Positions 1 through 5,757 are shown, counted from the stretch's first letter. The stretch: DNA of 7,426 nt from Chloroflexota bacterium (GCA_025450255.1 JANWHV010000144.1:1-7426), one strand, 5' to 3'. Notes: generated by a model from the sequence alone, not told the origin. A program made the numbers and translations.

Positions 1-601
1 CGCAATCAAGCGCGATGGCGTGGCGGCATACAAGAGCGCGCGTGCCGGACTACGGGTGGATATGGCGCCGCGGGCGGTTGCCGTCCATGCGATAACTCTG
101 CTGCGCTTTAACGAAGTCCCTGAGCGTGTGCAGACTGCATCCGGGATCATGGTAACCGCCGAGGCTGACGTGTTGATTCACTGCGGCAAGGGGACGTATA
201 TTCGAGCCATAGCCCGCGATCTGGGGGCGATGCTCGGTTGTGGCGCTCACTTATCGGGATTGAGACGCCTGGCAAGTGGCGGTTTTACGACCGCGGACGC
301 GGTCTCGATAGAAACGCTCGACATTGAAGTCAATGCGAACGGCCCCGCGGCAATTGAAGCACGCTTGCGCAGCGCAGACCACGCGGTATCAAGTATGCCC
401 GCGCTGCTGGTGACCGACGATACGGCATGTGGGATAGGCATGGGCCGGACGTTTCAGATCCCCGTGCCAGGCCTGGTTGGTCAAGCCCGTGTTTATGACG
501 CGCGATCGCGGCTGCTCGCGCTCGCATCCTGTGAGTTCGAGACCGCGACGACTTCGCGGGTTCATCCGGACAAGGTATTCGTTCACGCTGGAGTTCAGTG
601 A
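1..601 (+). CDS. truB: tRNA pseudouridine(55) synthase TruB, 5'-truncated by the window edge
   Basis: Converts U55 of the tRNA T-loop to pseudouridine in the cytoplasm. The reading frame is open from base 2, so about 199 C-terminal residues are present. The start and the catalytic Asp lie upstream of the window, and the GTG at 20 is internal. Family landmarks in order: AIKRDGVAAYKSARAG, matching the SAIKxxGxxAYxxAR block; then IHCGKGTYIRAIARDLG and GAHLSGLRR, matching the conserved KGTYIR...DLG and GAHLxxLRR blocks. The C-terminal part, from about MPALLVTDD onward, resembles the PUA-like RNA-binding tail seen in many TruB proteins. The TGA at 599-601 shares its last base with the ATG of ribF, so the two are probably translated in a coupled way. 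truB-ribF is a very common bacterial gene pair. The identification is firm. Confidence 0.95.
   Translation, partial: AIKRDGVAAYKSARAGLRVDMAPRAVAVHAITLLRFNEVPERVQTASGIMVTAEADVLIHCGKGTYIRAIARDLGAMLGCGAHLSGLRRLASGGFTTADAVSIETLDIEVNANGPAAIEARLRSADHAVSSMPALLVTDDTACGIGMGRTFQIPVPGLVGQARVYDARSRLLALASCEFETATTSRVHPDKVFVHAGVQ
590..593 (+). promoter_or_regulatory. ribosome binding site deciding the ribF start
   Basis: GGAG lies 7 bases before the ATG at 601. It favours that ATG over the in-frame GTG at 598, which would begin one codon earlier and sit only 4 bases from the same GGAG. Confidence 0.6.
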
Positions 602-1512
602 TGGAAGTGGCCCGATCGTTTGAGACGATTCGCTTCACCGAGGCCGCGCTGCTGACTATAGGGACGTTTGACGGCGTTCATCGCGGCCATCGATATTTGC
701 TTGAGCAAGCGCGCGAACGAGCAAAAGAGCACCACTATGGTCTCGTCATCGTAACCTTTGACCCGTGCCCGGCGGTGGTGCTTCGGCCGGCGCTGGGCCG
801 CTATCAACTCACGACGGCGGAACAGAAGCTTACATTACTTGGAGCCCTGGACCCAGCCGTCGTCGCCATGCTGGATTTTACTCCTCAGCTCAGCTACCTC
901 AGCGCCACGGAATTTATGGATGCGCTGGAGGCTCGGCTTGACTTACGAGAGCTGTGGTTCGGCGAGGATTTTCGCTTTGGTCGCGGCCGAGGCGGAGACC
1001 TGCAAATGCTGGTGGAGCGCGGCCGGGAATCGGGGTTCTCGCTGCACGTCGTTAGCCGGCGCATGGAGGACAAGAAGAGCATATCCAGCTCGCGCATTCG
1101 GCAGGCCCTGAGCACTGGAGATGTCGAGGGCGCCATCCCATTGCTTGGCTATCCGTTCAACCGTTCCGGCTCGGCGGCCACCGCATGCGCCTGGTCAGAA
1201 GAGATGCATACCGCCGCGTGCTATACGATTGCGCCGCATCTGGCGTTGCCCGCCGACGGCATATATGCCGTGGTTGCTACCGGTCCGGCGGGGAACGCGC
1301 GGACGGTGGCGGAGGTCCGCGGCGGAGATCCCGTTCATCAAATACTGGTCCGAGCATCGGAAGCGCCCGATGCCGTGATGACGATCGAGTTTATTCGGCG
1401 CCTTTGCACGGCGGACGACTATCGCGAGCGCCCGAGGCTTTGGCTCGATCAGGCCAGTGAGTTACTGCACGACTGGCAGCGCCCCGAGTACGGGCCAAGC
1501 GGGCACTATTAG
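601..1512 (+). CDS. ribF: RibF-type FAD synthetase with a degenerate riboflavin kinase domain
   Basis: The family makes FMN from riboflavin (C-terminal kinase) and FAD from FMN (N-terminal adenylyltransferase). The 303-residue protein has an intact-looking N-terminal nucleotidyltransferase: GTFDGVHRGHR at 21-31 (HxGH type), TFDPCP at 52-57 (the family usually has TFxPHP, so His is replaced by Cys56), GEDFRFG at 121-127 and SSSRIR at 162-167. The kinase half is poor. The usual G-x-x-x-G-R-x-L-G-F-P-T-A-N stretch should fall between about 188 and 212 but is not recognisable, and the later N-I-G-x-R-P-T block is also missing. What remains are LPADGIYAV (216-224) and TIEFIRRL (261-268), matching the GVYAV and vEF..lR blocks. 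I infer that it is an FAD synthetase whose flavokinase activity is doubtful. It follows truB with a one-base overlap. Confidence 0.9.
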   Translation: MEVARSFETIRFTEAALLTIGTFDGVHRGHRYLLEQARERAKEHHYGLVIVTFDPCPAVVLRPALGRYQLTTAEQKLTLLGALDPAVVAMLDFTPQLSYLSATEFMDALEARLDLRELWFGEDFRFGRGRGGDLQMLVERGRESGFSLHVVSRRMEDKKSISSSRIRQALSTGDVEGAIPLLGYPFNRSGSAATACAWSEEMHTAACYTIAPHLALPADGIYAVVATGPAGNARTVAEVRGGDPVHQILVRASEAPDAVMTIEFIRRLCTADDYRERPRLWLDQASELLHDWQRPEYGPSGHY

Positions 1513-1524
1513 ACGGAAGTCCGG

Positions 1525-1758
1525 TCAGTGTCCGCAGGCGCATCCGCCGGCGCCGCCACAACAACCGCCACCGGCCGGCTCGCTGGCGCTGAATGACTGT
1601 TCGGTCTCTCCACCGATGCTTGCGAAGCTGGATACGAGCTTACGCACCTCGGTACTGTGACAGTCTCGGCACACGATGCCATCGGTGCTCATCCTGTGCG
1701 GAACAAACAGCTCAAATTTCTTCGTGCAATCGCTACACTGATATTCGTAGACAGGCAT
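1525..1758 (-). CDS. FmdB-family small zinc-ribbon protein
   Basis: A 77-residue protein of the FmdB/CxxC_CxxC_SSSS zinc-ribbon family, often annotated as a putative regulatory protein; its molecular role is not established. The N-terminus MPVYEYQCSDCTKKFEL is the family signature. Two cysteine pairs, C8-x-x-C11 and a CRDC further on, should bind one zinc. The serine-containing segment LVSSFAS follows, and then a glycine/cysteine-rich tail (GGGCCGGAGGCACGH), also common in the family. I chose the ATG at 1758 because GGAGG at 1764-1768 sits 5 bases before it. The in-frame TTG at 1770 overlaps that ribosome site and is unlikely. It ends 12 bases from the ribF stop, tail-to-tail, and its start is 37 bases from the rnc start, head-to-head. 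A CATAAT sequence at 1798-1793 on this strand could be a -10 box, but I see no good -35. Confidence 0.88.
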   Translation of the reverse strand: MPVYEYQCSDCTKKFELFVPHRMSTDGIVCRDCHSTEVRKLVSSFASIGGETEQSFSASEPAGGGCCGGAGGCACGH

Positions 1759-1795
1759 GGACGCCTCCAAAGATCGCTAACAGGACTTCACTATT

Positions 1796-2626
1796 ATGGT
1801 AACGCGTTCCTTAACCCCCGCCAACCTGGACGACCACGGACTAACGGACGCGACAAGACGGGTTGAGGCGATCGAGGCGACCCTGGGATTCGCGTTTTAC
1901 GACCGCTCGTTGTTGTTGCAGGCGCTATTGCACAAATCGGCGGTTATCGAACGACAGCGTGACGGCGATCCAGAACCCTCCCTGCCCTCGAACGAGCGCC
2001 TGGAGTTCCTCGGTGACGCGATACTGAGCATGCTCGTGGCGCGCTATGCGTTTGACGTATTCCCCGACTATGATGAAGGTCGCCTGACGGAAGTACGGTC
2101 CGCATTGGTCCGACGGTCAACGCTGGGATTGCTCGCGGAGGCGATCGACCTGGGGTCGAGCATGTACATGGGGCGCTCCGAACGGAAAGCAGGCGGGCGC
2201 GGTCGGATGACGGTGCTTGCCGAGGGTCTCGAAGCGCTCGTCGCCGCTATCTATCTCGATCGAGACCTTGACTGTGCTGGACGCTTTGTCGTCGGCCTGC
2301 TTCGAGACCGCGTACATGAGCTATTGCATCGCGCGGACTCACTGAACGCCAAGTCGCGATTGCAGGAGTTTGCTCAGACGCATCTAAAGATCATCCCGTC
2401 GTATACGTTGATCTCAAGCAACGGACCCGCGCACGACACGAGATTTACGGTTGAAGTAACCATGGGTCTATACCGCGCCCGCGGCCATGGGACATCCAAG
2501 CAGGGCGCGGAGCAGCATGCCGCTCTTACGCTGCTCAACACCGTGCCACGGGATCCTGGCACCGACGACCATCGTTCGGATTCGACGGGCGTGGCCCTGG
2601 ATGGCGAGCAGCATGTCGACGCCTGA
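1796..2626 (+). CDS. rnc: ribonuclease III
   Basis: An endonuclease that cuts double-stranded RNA (rRNA precursors, structured mRNA) as a homodimer. It has 276 residues, slightly longer than usual because of extra residues at both ends. The RNase III domain spans about 22-180 with the signature NERLEFLGD at 66-74; E70 and D74 are the first pair of metal ligands. The second block is VLAEGLEALVAAIYLD at 140-155. Here the usual LAD..E has become LAE..E, so E143 stands where Asp (D107 in Aquifex aeolicus, D114 in E. coli) is normal, while E146 is kept. A dsRNA-binding domain runs from about 183 to 248 (KSRLQEFAQ, GPAHDTRFTVEV, GHGTSKQGAEQHAA). AGGA at 1782-1785 precedes the ATG by 10 bases. The stop overlaps the next gene by 14 bases, implying a shared transcript. 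Confidence 0.95.
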   Translation: MVTRSLTPANLDDHGLTDATRRVEAIEATLGFAFYDRSLLLQALLHKSAVIERQRDGDPEPSLPSNERLEFLGDAILSMLVARYAFDVFPDYDEGRLTEVRSALVRRSTLGLLAEAIDLGSSMYMGRSERKAGGRGRMTVLAEGLEALVAAIYLDRDLDCAGRFVVGLLRDRVHELLHRADSLNAKSRLQEFAQTHLKIIPSYTLISSNGPAHDTRFTVEVTMGLYRARGHGTSKQGAEQHAALTLLNTVPRDPGTDDHRSDSTGVALDGEQHVDA

Positions 2627-3779
2627 CGAAACAGACGGCCAGGCTACTGAGGGTCGCGCGGCTGAACCGTGTCAGCTTTCACTTTTCGATGTCCCCTATG
2701 CGGATCCGGGACATGGTGATGGCCTCGACGGCGCGAACGCGGCTATCGAATCCTCGCCTGGGCCCGAAGATGCATCGGCCGCTAACACCGCATTGGACGC
2801 CGAACGTACGGCCATGGCGACGGGTGGCGCCGTGTCTCCCGAGGCACGGGTTCAACCGCAGGCAGCGACGCTGAAGGCGGCGATCGAGGAGTACAAGCAG
2901 TACCTCGCGGCAATGAATCGGTCCAAGCACACCCAGGACAGCTTTGGCCTGGATCTCAAACTGCTGTTGGAGCATCTGGGCGATGTGCGTATCGAAGCGA
3001 TAGCAGAGCGCGATCTGCGGTCGTTTATCAGCTGGGTGCGGCTTCAGCGGCATAACAGCGCAACGTCGGTGCGCCGCAAAGTCGCCAGCCTTAAGGCGTT
3101 TTTTTCATACCTGCGTCGAGAGCGAGCCATCCCTAGCGATCCGTCGCTGCGCCTGATTTATCCGGAGATCTATCCCGCTCTGCCTGAATTTCTGGAGGAC
3201 GCGCAGGTTTCCGCGTTACTGGAAGCGGTCGAGGAACAGCAATCGTGGCATGCGCTTCTGCGACTGATGTTGGAAACCGGCCTCAAGCGAGACGAAGTGG
3301 TGGCCCTCGGCCGGAGCGACGTTAATCTCATAACCTTGGGTGGCAGCTACCTGGTGGTGCGTGAGACGCAACAGGCGAAGCGGCTGCGATCGAGGCGGCT
3401 GGAAATCAGCGACGATGTCGCGGCGCTGCTTGCCGAGTTTCTGGCCGCCGAACCAGTAAGAGAGCATTTTTTCGACATATCGCCACGCGGCGTCAATTTT
3501 ATCGTGGAGACCAGCGGCAAGCGGGCCAAGCTTGTGACGCGAGGCAGCAAGCTGACACCGCAAATCCTGCGCGAAACATTCGCGGTGCGGCAAATGCGCT
3601 CAATGGTAGAGCGAGAGGACGCGCTGCGCGCGGCGGGACATAGCGAGGACTCGCTTCAGAATATTGTCGATGCGCACGATATCGGCCTGCTGCGGATGCT
3701 CGGCCTGCAAGAAGAAACGGAGTCGGCAAAGAAATATAGAAAGCTGGTCCGCGGTTGGAGCACGCCGACGCGACCGTAG
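2613..3779 (+). CDS. tyrosine-recombinase-fold protein (Xer/integrase-like) with degenerate active site and N-terminal clamp-binding motif
   Basis: A 388-residue protein. Residues 1-80 are Gly/Ala/Asp/Glu-rich and probably disordered, but contain QLSLF at 21-25, which matches the sliding-clamp-binding consensus QL[SD]LF. A core-binding (SAM-like) domain follows at about 86-175 (LKAAIEEYKQYLAAMNRSKH, SVRRKVASLKAFFSYLRRE). The catalytic-fold domain is at about 188-385. Its family blocks are visible, but key residues differ: TGLKRDEV at 222-229 has Lys for Arg I; TPQILRETF at 315-323 has Gln317 for His and Glu321 for the second His while keeping Arg320; GHSEDSLQNIV at 342-352 keeps His343 but has Val where the nucleophilic Tyr is expected. 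Tyr375 (KKYRKL) is an alternative nucleophile only under another alignment. Recombination activity therefore looks unlikely. I chose ATG 2613, which overlaps the rnc stop; ATG 2601 is also possible. No attachment site or phage genes are nearby. Confidence 0.85.
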   Translation: MSTPDETDGQATEGRAAEPCQLSLFDVPYADPGHGDGLDGANAAIESSPGPEDASAANTALDAERTAMATGGAVSPEARVQPQAATLKAAIEEYKQYLAAMNRSKHTQDSFGLDLKLLLEHLGDVRIEAIAERDLRSFISWVRLQRHNSATSVRRKVASLKAFFSYLRRERAIPSDPSLRLIYPEIYPALPEFLEDAQVSALLEAVEEQQSWHALLRLMLETGLKRDEVVALGRSDVNLITLGGSYLVVRETQQAKRLRSRRLEISDDVAALLAEFLAAEPVREHFFDISPRGVNFIVETSGKRAKLVTRGSKLTPQILRETFAVRQMRSMVEREDALRAAGHSEDSLQNIVDAHDIGLLRMLGLQEETESAKKYRKLVRGWSTPTRP

Positions 3780-3793
3780 CGTTGCCGGCCAAG

Positions 3794-3817
3794 CCAGGCG
3801 CGGAGTCTCGCGCCTGG
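3794..3817. terminator. GC-rich hairpin between convergent genes, probable bidirectional terminator
   Basis: CCAGGCGCG (3794-3802) and CGCGCCTGG (3809-3817) form a perfect 9-bp stem with a 6-base loop. It sits in the 47-base gap between the stop of the recombinase-like gene (+) and the stop of coaBC (-). Neither strand has a clear T-run after the stem, so it is not a textbook intrinsic terminator. Position and stem strength are the only support. Confidence 0.55.
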
Positions 3818-3826
3818 GCAAAAGCA

Positions 3827-5023
3827 TTAGCTACCGTTAGGGCCTACGCCCGCCAACGCGTCGAGTATGGTCTCCGCAATGTGCTGCTTGGCGCCGAGGG
3901 GCACTTCGATGGGCTCCCGACCCGGTTTGCATAGCCATACATGGTTCATATCGCTGTCAAAGCCCGCGCCCGGTTCGGAGACATCGTTCGCCACAAGCAT
4001 GTCCGCTCGTTTCGCGGCAAGCTTTGACGCGGCATACGCCATAAGGTTGTCCGTCTCCGCCGCGAAAGCGACCACGCGCAATCCGGGCGGCCGGTTGAGT
4101 GTTGCCAAGATGTCCACGGTGGGAATCAGCAGCAATTGCACATCCGCGCCCTTCCTCTTGATCTTGCCATGCTCTTGAACCGCGGGCTTAAAATCGGCGA
4201 CGGCAGCGGCCATCACGAGGGTATCGCCGGGAGAAATCGCTGCCTGGATCGCGGCGAACATCTCGTCGGCGGTGGCAACGCGCACCAATGTCGCGCCGGG
4301 CGGCGGAGTTATTTTCGTGGGACCGCTGACAAGGGTAACCGCCGCGCCGCGCCGCGCCGCCGCCTCGGCTATGGCGTAGCCCATTTTGCCTGAGCTGCGG
4401 TTCGACAAATAGCGCACGGGGTCGAGGGCTTCGTGCGTCGGGCCGGCGGATACGACGAACCGTTGGCCGGCGAGATCCCGGCGCCAGCGCATTTCCCTGA
4501 GAATGGCGGCAACAATATCGTTCGGCTCAGCCAGACGACCTTCTCCGCTGGCGCCCTCGGCGAGATAACCGATCGCCGGGCCAACAAATCGGGCGTTTCG
4601 CTCATGCAGCACGGAGACGTGCCCGCGAGTCGCCGGATGCTCCCACATCCTGGTGTTCATGGCTGGAGCAATAACCAGAGGCGCCCGGCAAGCAAGCGCC
4701 GTCGCCGTCAGCGCGCTACCAGCCAAGCCCATGGCCAGCTCGGCGATCGTATTGGCCGTCGCCGGCACGATCGCCAGCACGGCGGCTGCCTCGGCCAGGC
4801 GAATATGGGAGATATTCATCTCGGGTTGTTCGGACCATAGATCCTGAAGCACGGGATGGTGCGTAATGCTTTCAAACGAAAGCGGCGTTACGAACTTTGC
4901 CGCCCCGCTCGTCATGATTGCGCGTACTTCCAGATCGTGTTGAACGAGGGTGCTGGCCACGGACAGCGCCTTGTACGCGGCAATACTGCCGGAAACGCCC
5001 AGGACTATCATATCGCGTTCCAT
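3827..5023 (-). CDS. coaBC: bifunctional phosphopantothenoylcysteine decarboxylase / phosphopantothenate-cysteine ligase CoaBC
   Basis: Carries out two consecutive coenzyme A steps: joining cysteine to 4'-phosphopantothenate (CoaB) and decarboxylating the product with FMN (CoaC). The 398-residue protein has the normal two-domain layout. The CoaC half is at about 4-180: [11 protein letters not shown] at 9-19, His73 in [10 protein letters not shown], and PAMNTRMW at 120-127 with Asn123. The substrate flap reads [12 protein letters not shown] at 152-163, so Glu156 stands where many members have the Cys of an ACG motif. The CoaB half is at about 185-390: [23 protein letters not shown] at 193-215, AAAVADFKP at 272-280, KIKRK at 287-291 and VANDV at 344-348. 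The ATG at 5023 has AGGGAG-like sequence (5034-5029) 5 bases upstream. It is transcribed away from the small membrane-protein gene and converges with the recombinase-like gene. Confidence 0.95.
   Translation of the reverse strand: MERDMIVLGVSGSIAAYKALSVASTLVQHDLEVRAIMTSGAAKFVTPLSFESITHHPVLQDLWSEQPEMNISHIRLAEAAAVLAIVPATANTIAELAMGLAGSALTATALACRAPLVIAPAMNTRMWEHPATRGHVSVLHERNARFVGPAIGYLAEGASGEGRLAEPNDIVAAILREMRWRRDLAGQRFVVSAGPTHEALDPVRYLSNRSSGKMGYAIAEAAARRGAAVTLVSGPTKITPPPGATLVRVATADEMFAAIQAAISPGDTLVMAAAVADFKPAVQEHGKIKRKGADVQLLLIPTVDILATLNRPPGLRVVAFAAETDNLMAYAASKLAAKRADMLVANDVSEPGAGFDSDMNHVWLCKPGREPIEVPLGAKQHIAETILDALAGVGPNGS
4341..4360. repeat. four tandem copies of a GC pentamer inside coaBC
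   Basis: GCCGC is repeated four times without interruption, within the codons for the Ala/Arg-rich helix EAAARRGAA (about residues 220-228 of CoaBC). The unit is not a multiple of three, so gain or loss of one copy would shift the frame. It may simply reflect GC-rich Ala/Arg codons. Confidence 0.5.
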
Positions 5024-5054
5024 GCCTGCTCCCTGACGCGAAACTACTCGCCGA

Positions 5055-5084
5055 TTGGCCCATTTACCACGTGTCCCCTATACT
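5055..5084 (+). promoter_or_regulatory. candidate sigma-70-type promoter for the small membrane-protein gene
   Basis: TTGGCC (5055-5060) and TATACT (5079-5084) are separated by 18 bases. The -10 box matches five of six consensus positions and the -35 box four of six. The start would fall near 5091, about 60 bases before the GTG at 5151. This is a pattern match only. Confidence 0.42.
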
Positions 5085-5111
5085 CATAAGGCTAACAGTG
5101 GATTACGACAA
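5083..5111 (-). promoter_or_regulatory. candidate sigma-70-type promoter for coaBC
   Basis: On the - strand, TTGTCG (5111-5106) and TATGAG (5088-5083) are separated by 17 bases, with four of six matches to each consensus box. Transcription would start near 5076 and give a leader of roughly 50 bases before the coaBC ATG. It overlaps the oppositely directed candidate promoter. This is a pattern match only. Confidence 0.35.
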
Positions 5112-5136
5112 TCCAACGGCGGCACATATCCGTAGT

Positions 5137-5142
5137 AAGGAG
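5137..5142 (+). promoter_or_regulatory. ribosome binding site deciding the small membrane-protein start
   Basis: AAGGAG lies 8 bases before the GTG at 5151, and a further GGAGG follows at 5144-5148. The earlier in-frame GTG at 5142 falls inside this purine run and has no site of its own at usable spacing. Confidence 0.6.
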
Positions 5143-5150
5143 TGGAGGCT

Positions 5151-5423
5151 GTGGCCGGCAAAGGTGATGGCGAGATTCAATACCCAAGCTCAAACCTGGT
5201 TAAGTATCTGAACATCCTGGCGGCAACGCTCGGCATTATTAGTATCGTACTTGATGCGGTAGTGCCGGTGGCACAACAGGTTGGTAAGAAAAAGCAGGCA
5301 AAAGAGGGTCTGGAGCGAGCGATCACCCTGACTATCTTCCTCACTGCAATTCGCACCGTGCCGCGCGTCATTCGAGAAACCCGAAAGCTGCGCGCTCAGT
5401 TGCGAACTCCAGTGGCGATATAG
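5151..5423 (+). CDS. small membrane protein of unknown function
   Basis: I do not recognise this 90-residue protein. It starts with a short polar segment. A strongly hydrophobic stretch follows at about 17-41 (containing [20 protein letters not shown]), long enough to span the membrane, with one acidic residue, Asp35. A lysine cluster, GKKKQAK, at 45-51 would favour keeping that side cytoplasmic. A second, shorter hydrophobic stretch lies at about 57-67 ([10 protein letters not shown]), and the C-terminus is Arg-rich ([14 protein letters not shown]). I chose GTG 5151 because AAGGAG at 5137-5142 is 8 bases before it; GTG 5142 would overlap that site. The good ribosome site, a candidate promoter and a clean stop support a real gene. 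It is divergent from coaBC and 73 bases upstream of rpmE on the same strand. No function is proposed. Confidence 0.65.
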   Translation: MAGKGDGEIQYPSSNLVKYLNILAATLGIISIVLDAVVPVAQQVGKKKQAKEGLERAITLTIFLTAIRTVPRVIRETRKLRAQLRTPVAI

Positions 5424-5453
5424 CAGCCTGCAGCACAACCCGCTATGTGGGAC

Positions 5454-5472
5454 CTGGCATGACATATGCCAG
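5454..5472 (+). promoter_or_regulatory. perfect inverted repeat in the rpmE leader
   Basis: CTGGCAT (5454-5460) and ATGCCAG (5466-5472) form a perfect 7-base inverted repeat around GACAT, ending 24 bases before the rpmE ATG. It could be an operator or an RNA hairpin; L31 leader RNAs that take part in autoregulation are known in several phyla. The sequence alone does not tell which. Confidence 0.4.
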
Positions 5473-5496
5473 AATACACAGATAGGAATAGAGACA

Positions 5497-5754
5497 ATGA
5501 GAGACGGTATTCATCCGACCTATTATCACGACGCCAAGGTGACGTGCGCCTGTGGAAACACGGTTTTGACAGGCTCGACGAGCAAGAGCCTGCGCGTGGA
5601 TGTTTGCTCGAACTGCCATCCGTTCTATACCGGCACGCAGCGTATCGTGGATACCGCGGGCCAGGTTGAGCGGTTCATGCGGCGCCAGCGTCGTGTTGAG
5701 AAGGTGACGGCGGCCCAGCCTGCCGTGACGACTGCCGAACAACAGCCGAGTTAA
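5497..5754 (+). CDS. rpmE: 50S ribosomal protein L31, zinc-binding type
   Basis: A component of the large ribosomal subunit at the intersubunit bridge region. The 85-residue protein begins [10 protein letters not shown], as L31 does, and carries the zinc-binding cysteines C17-x-C19 (VTCACGNT) and C37-x-x-C40 ([11 protein letters not shown]), so it is the zinc-containing (C+) form. HPFYTG at 41-46 is the L31 signature. The C-terminal 20 or so residues ([15 protein letters not shown]) are an extension beyond the compact L31 core and look disordered. AGGA at 5484-5487 is 9 bases before the ATG. It is followed by two hairpins and then the DUF1385 and prfA genes, an order found in many bacteria. 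Confidence 0.95.
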   Translation: MRDGIHPTYYHDAKVTCACGNTVLTGSTSKSLRVDVCSNCHPFYTGTQRIVDTAGQVERFMRRQRRVEKVTAAQPAVTTAEQQPS

Positions 5755-5757
5755 TGA

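Noticed and set aside
20..22. GTG 20 as a truB start
   Set aside because: The frame is open to the window edge and the upstream codons read AIKRDG, part of the conserved TruB block, so the gene begins outside the window.
1513..1524. Short inverted repeat between the ribF and FmdB stops as a terminator
   Set aside because: Only about 3 bp of stem can form in the 12-base gap, which is too weak to call.
2487..2612. Upstream extension of the recombinase-like reading frame to an ATG at 2487
   Set aside because: It would overlap the dsRNA-binding domain of rnc by 140 bases and adds unrelated-looking sequence. ATG 2613 (or 2601) at the rnc stop is far more natural.
2613..3779. Phage or integrative-element integrase marking a mobile island
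   Set aside because: No tRNA, attachment repeats, excisionase or cargo genes are nearby. The gene is flanked closely by housekeeping genes, overlaps rnc, and has a degenerate active site.
3867..4840. Open + strand frames across coaBC (for example 4433-4840)
   Set aside because: These are shadows of the - strand coaBC gene in GC-rich DNA. They have no recognisable protein and coaBC is unambiguous.
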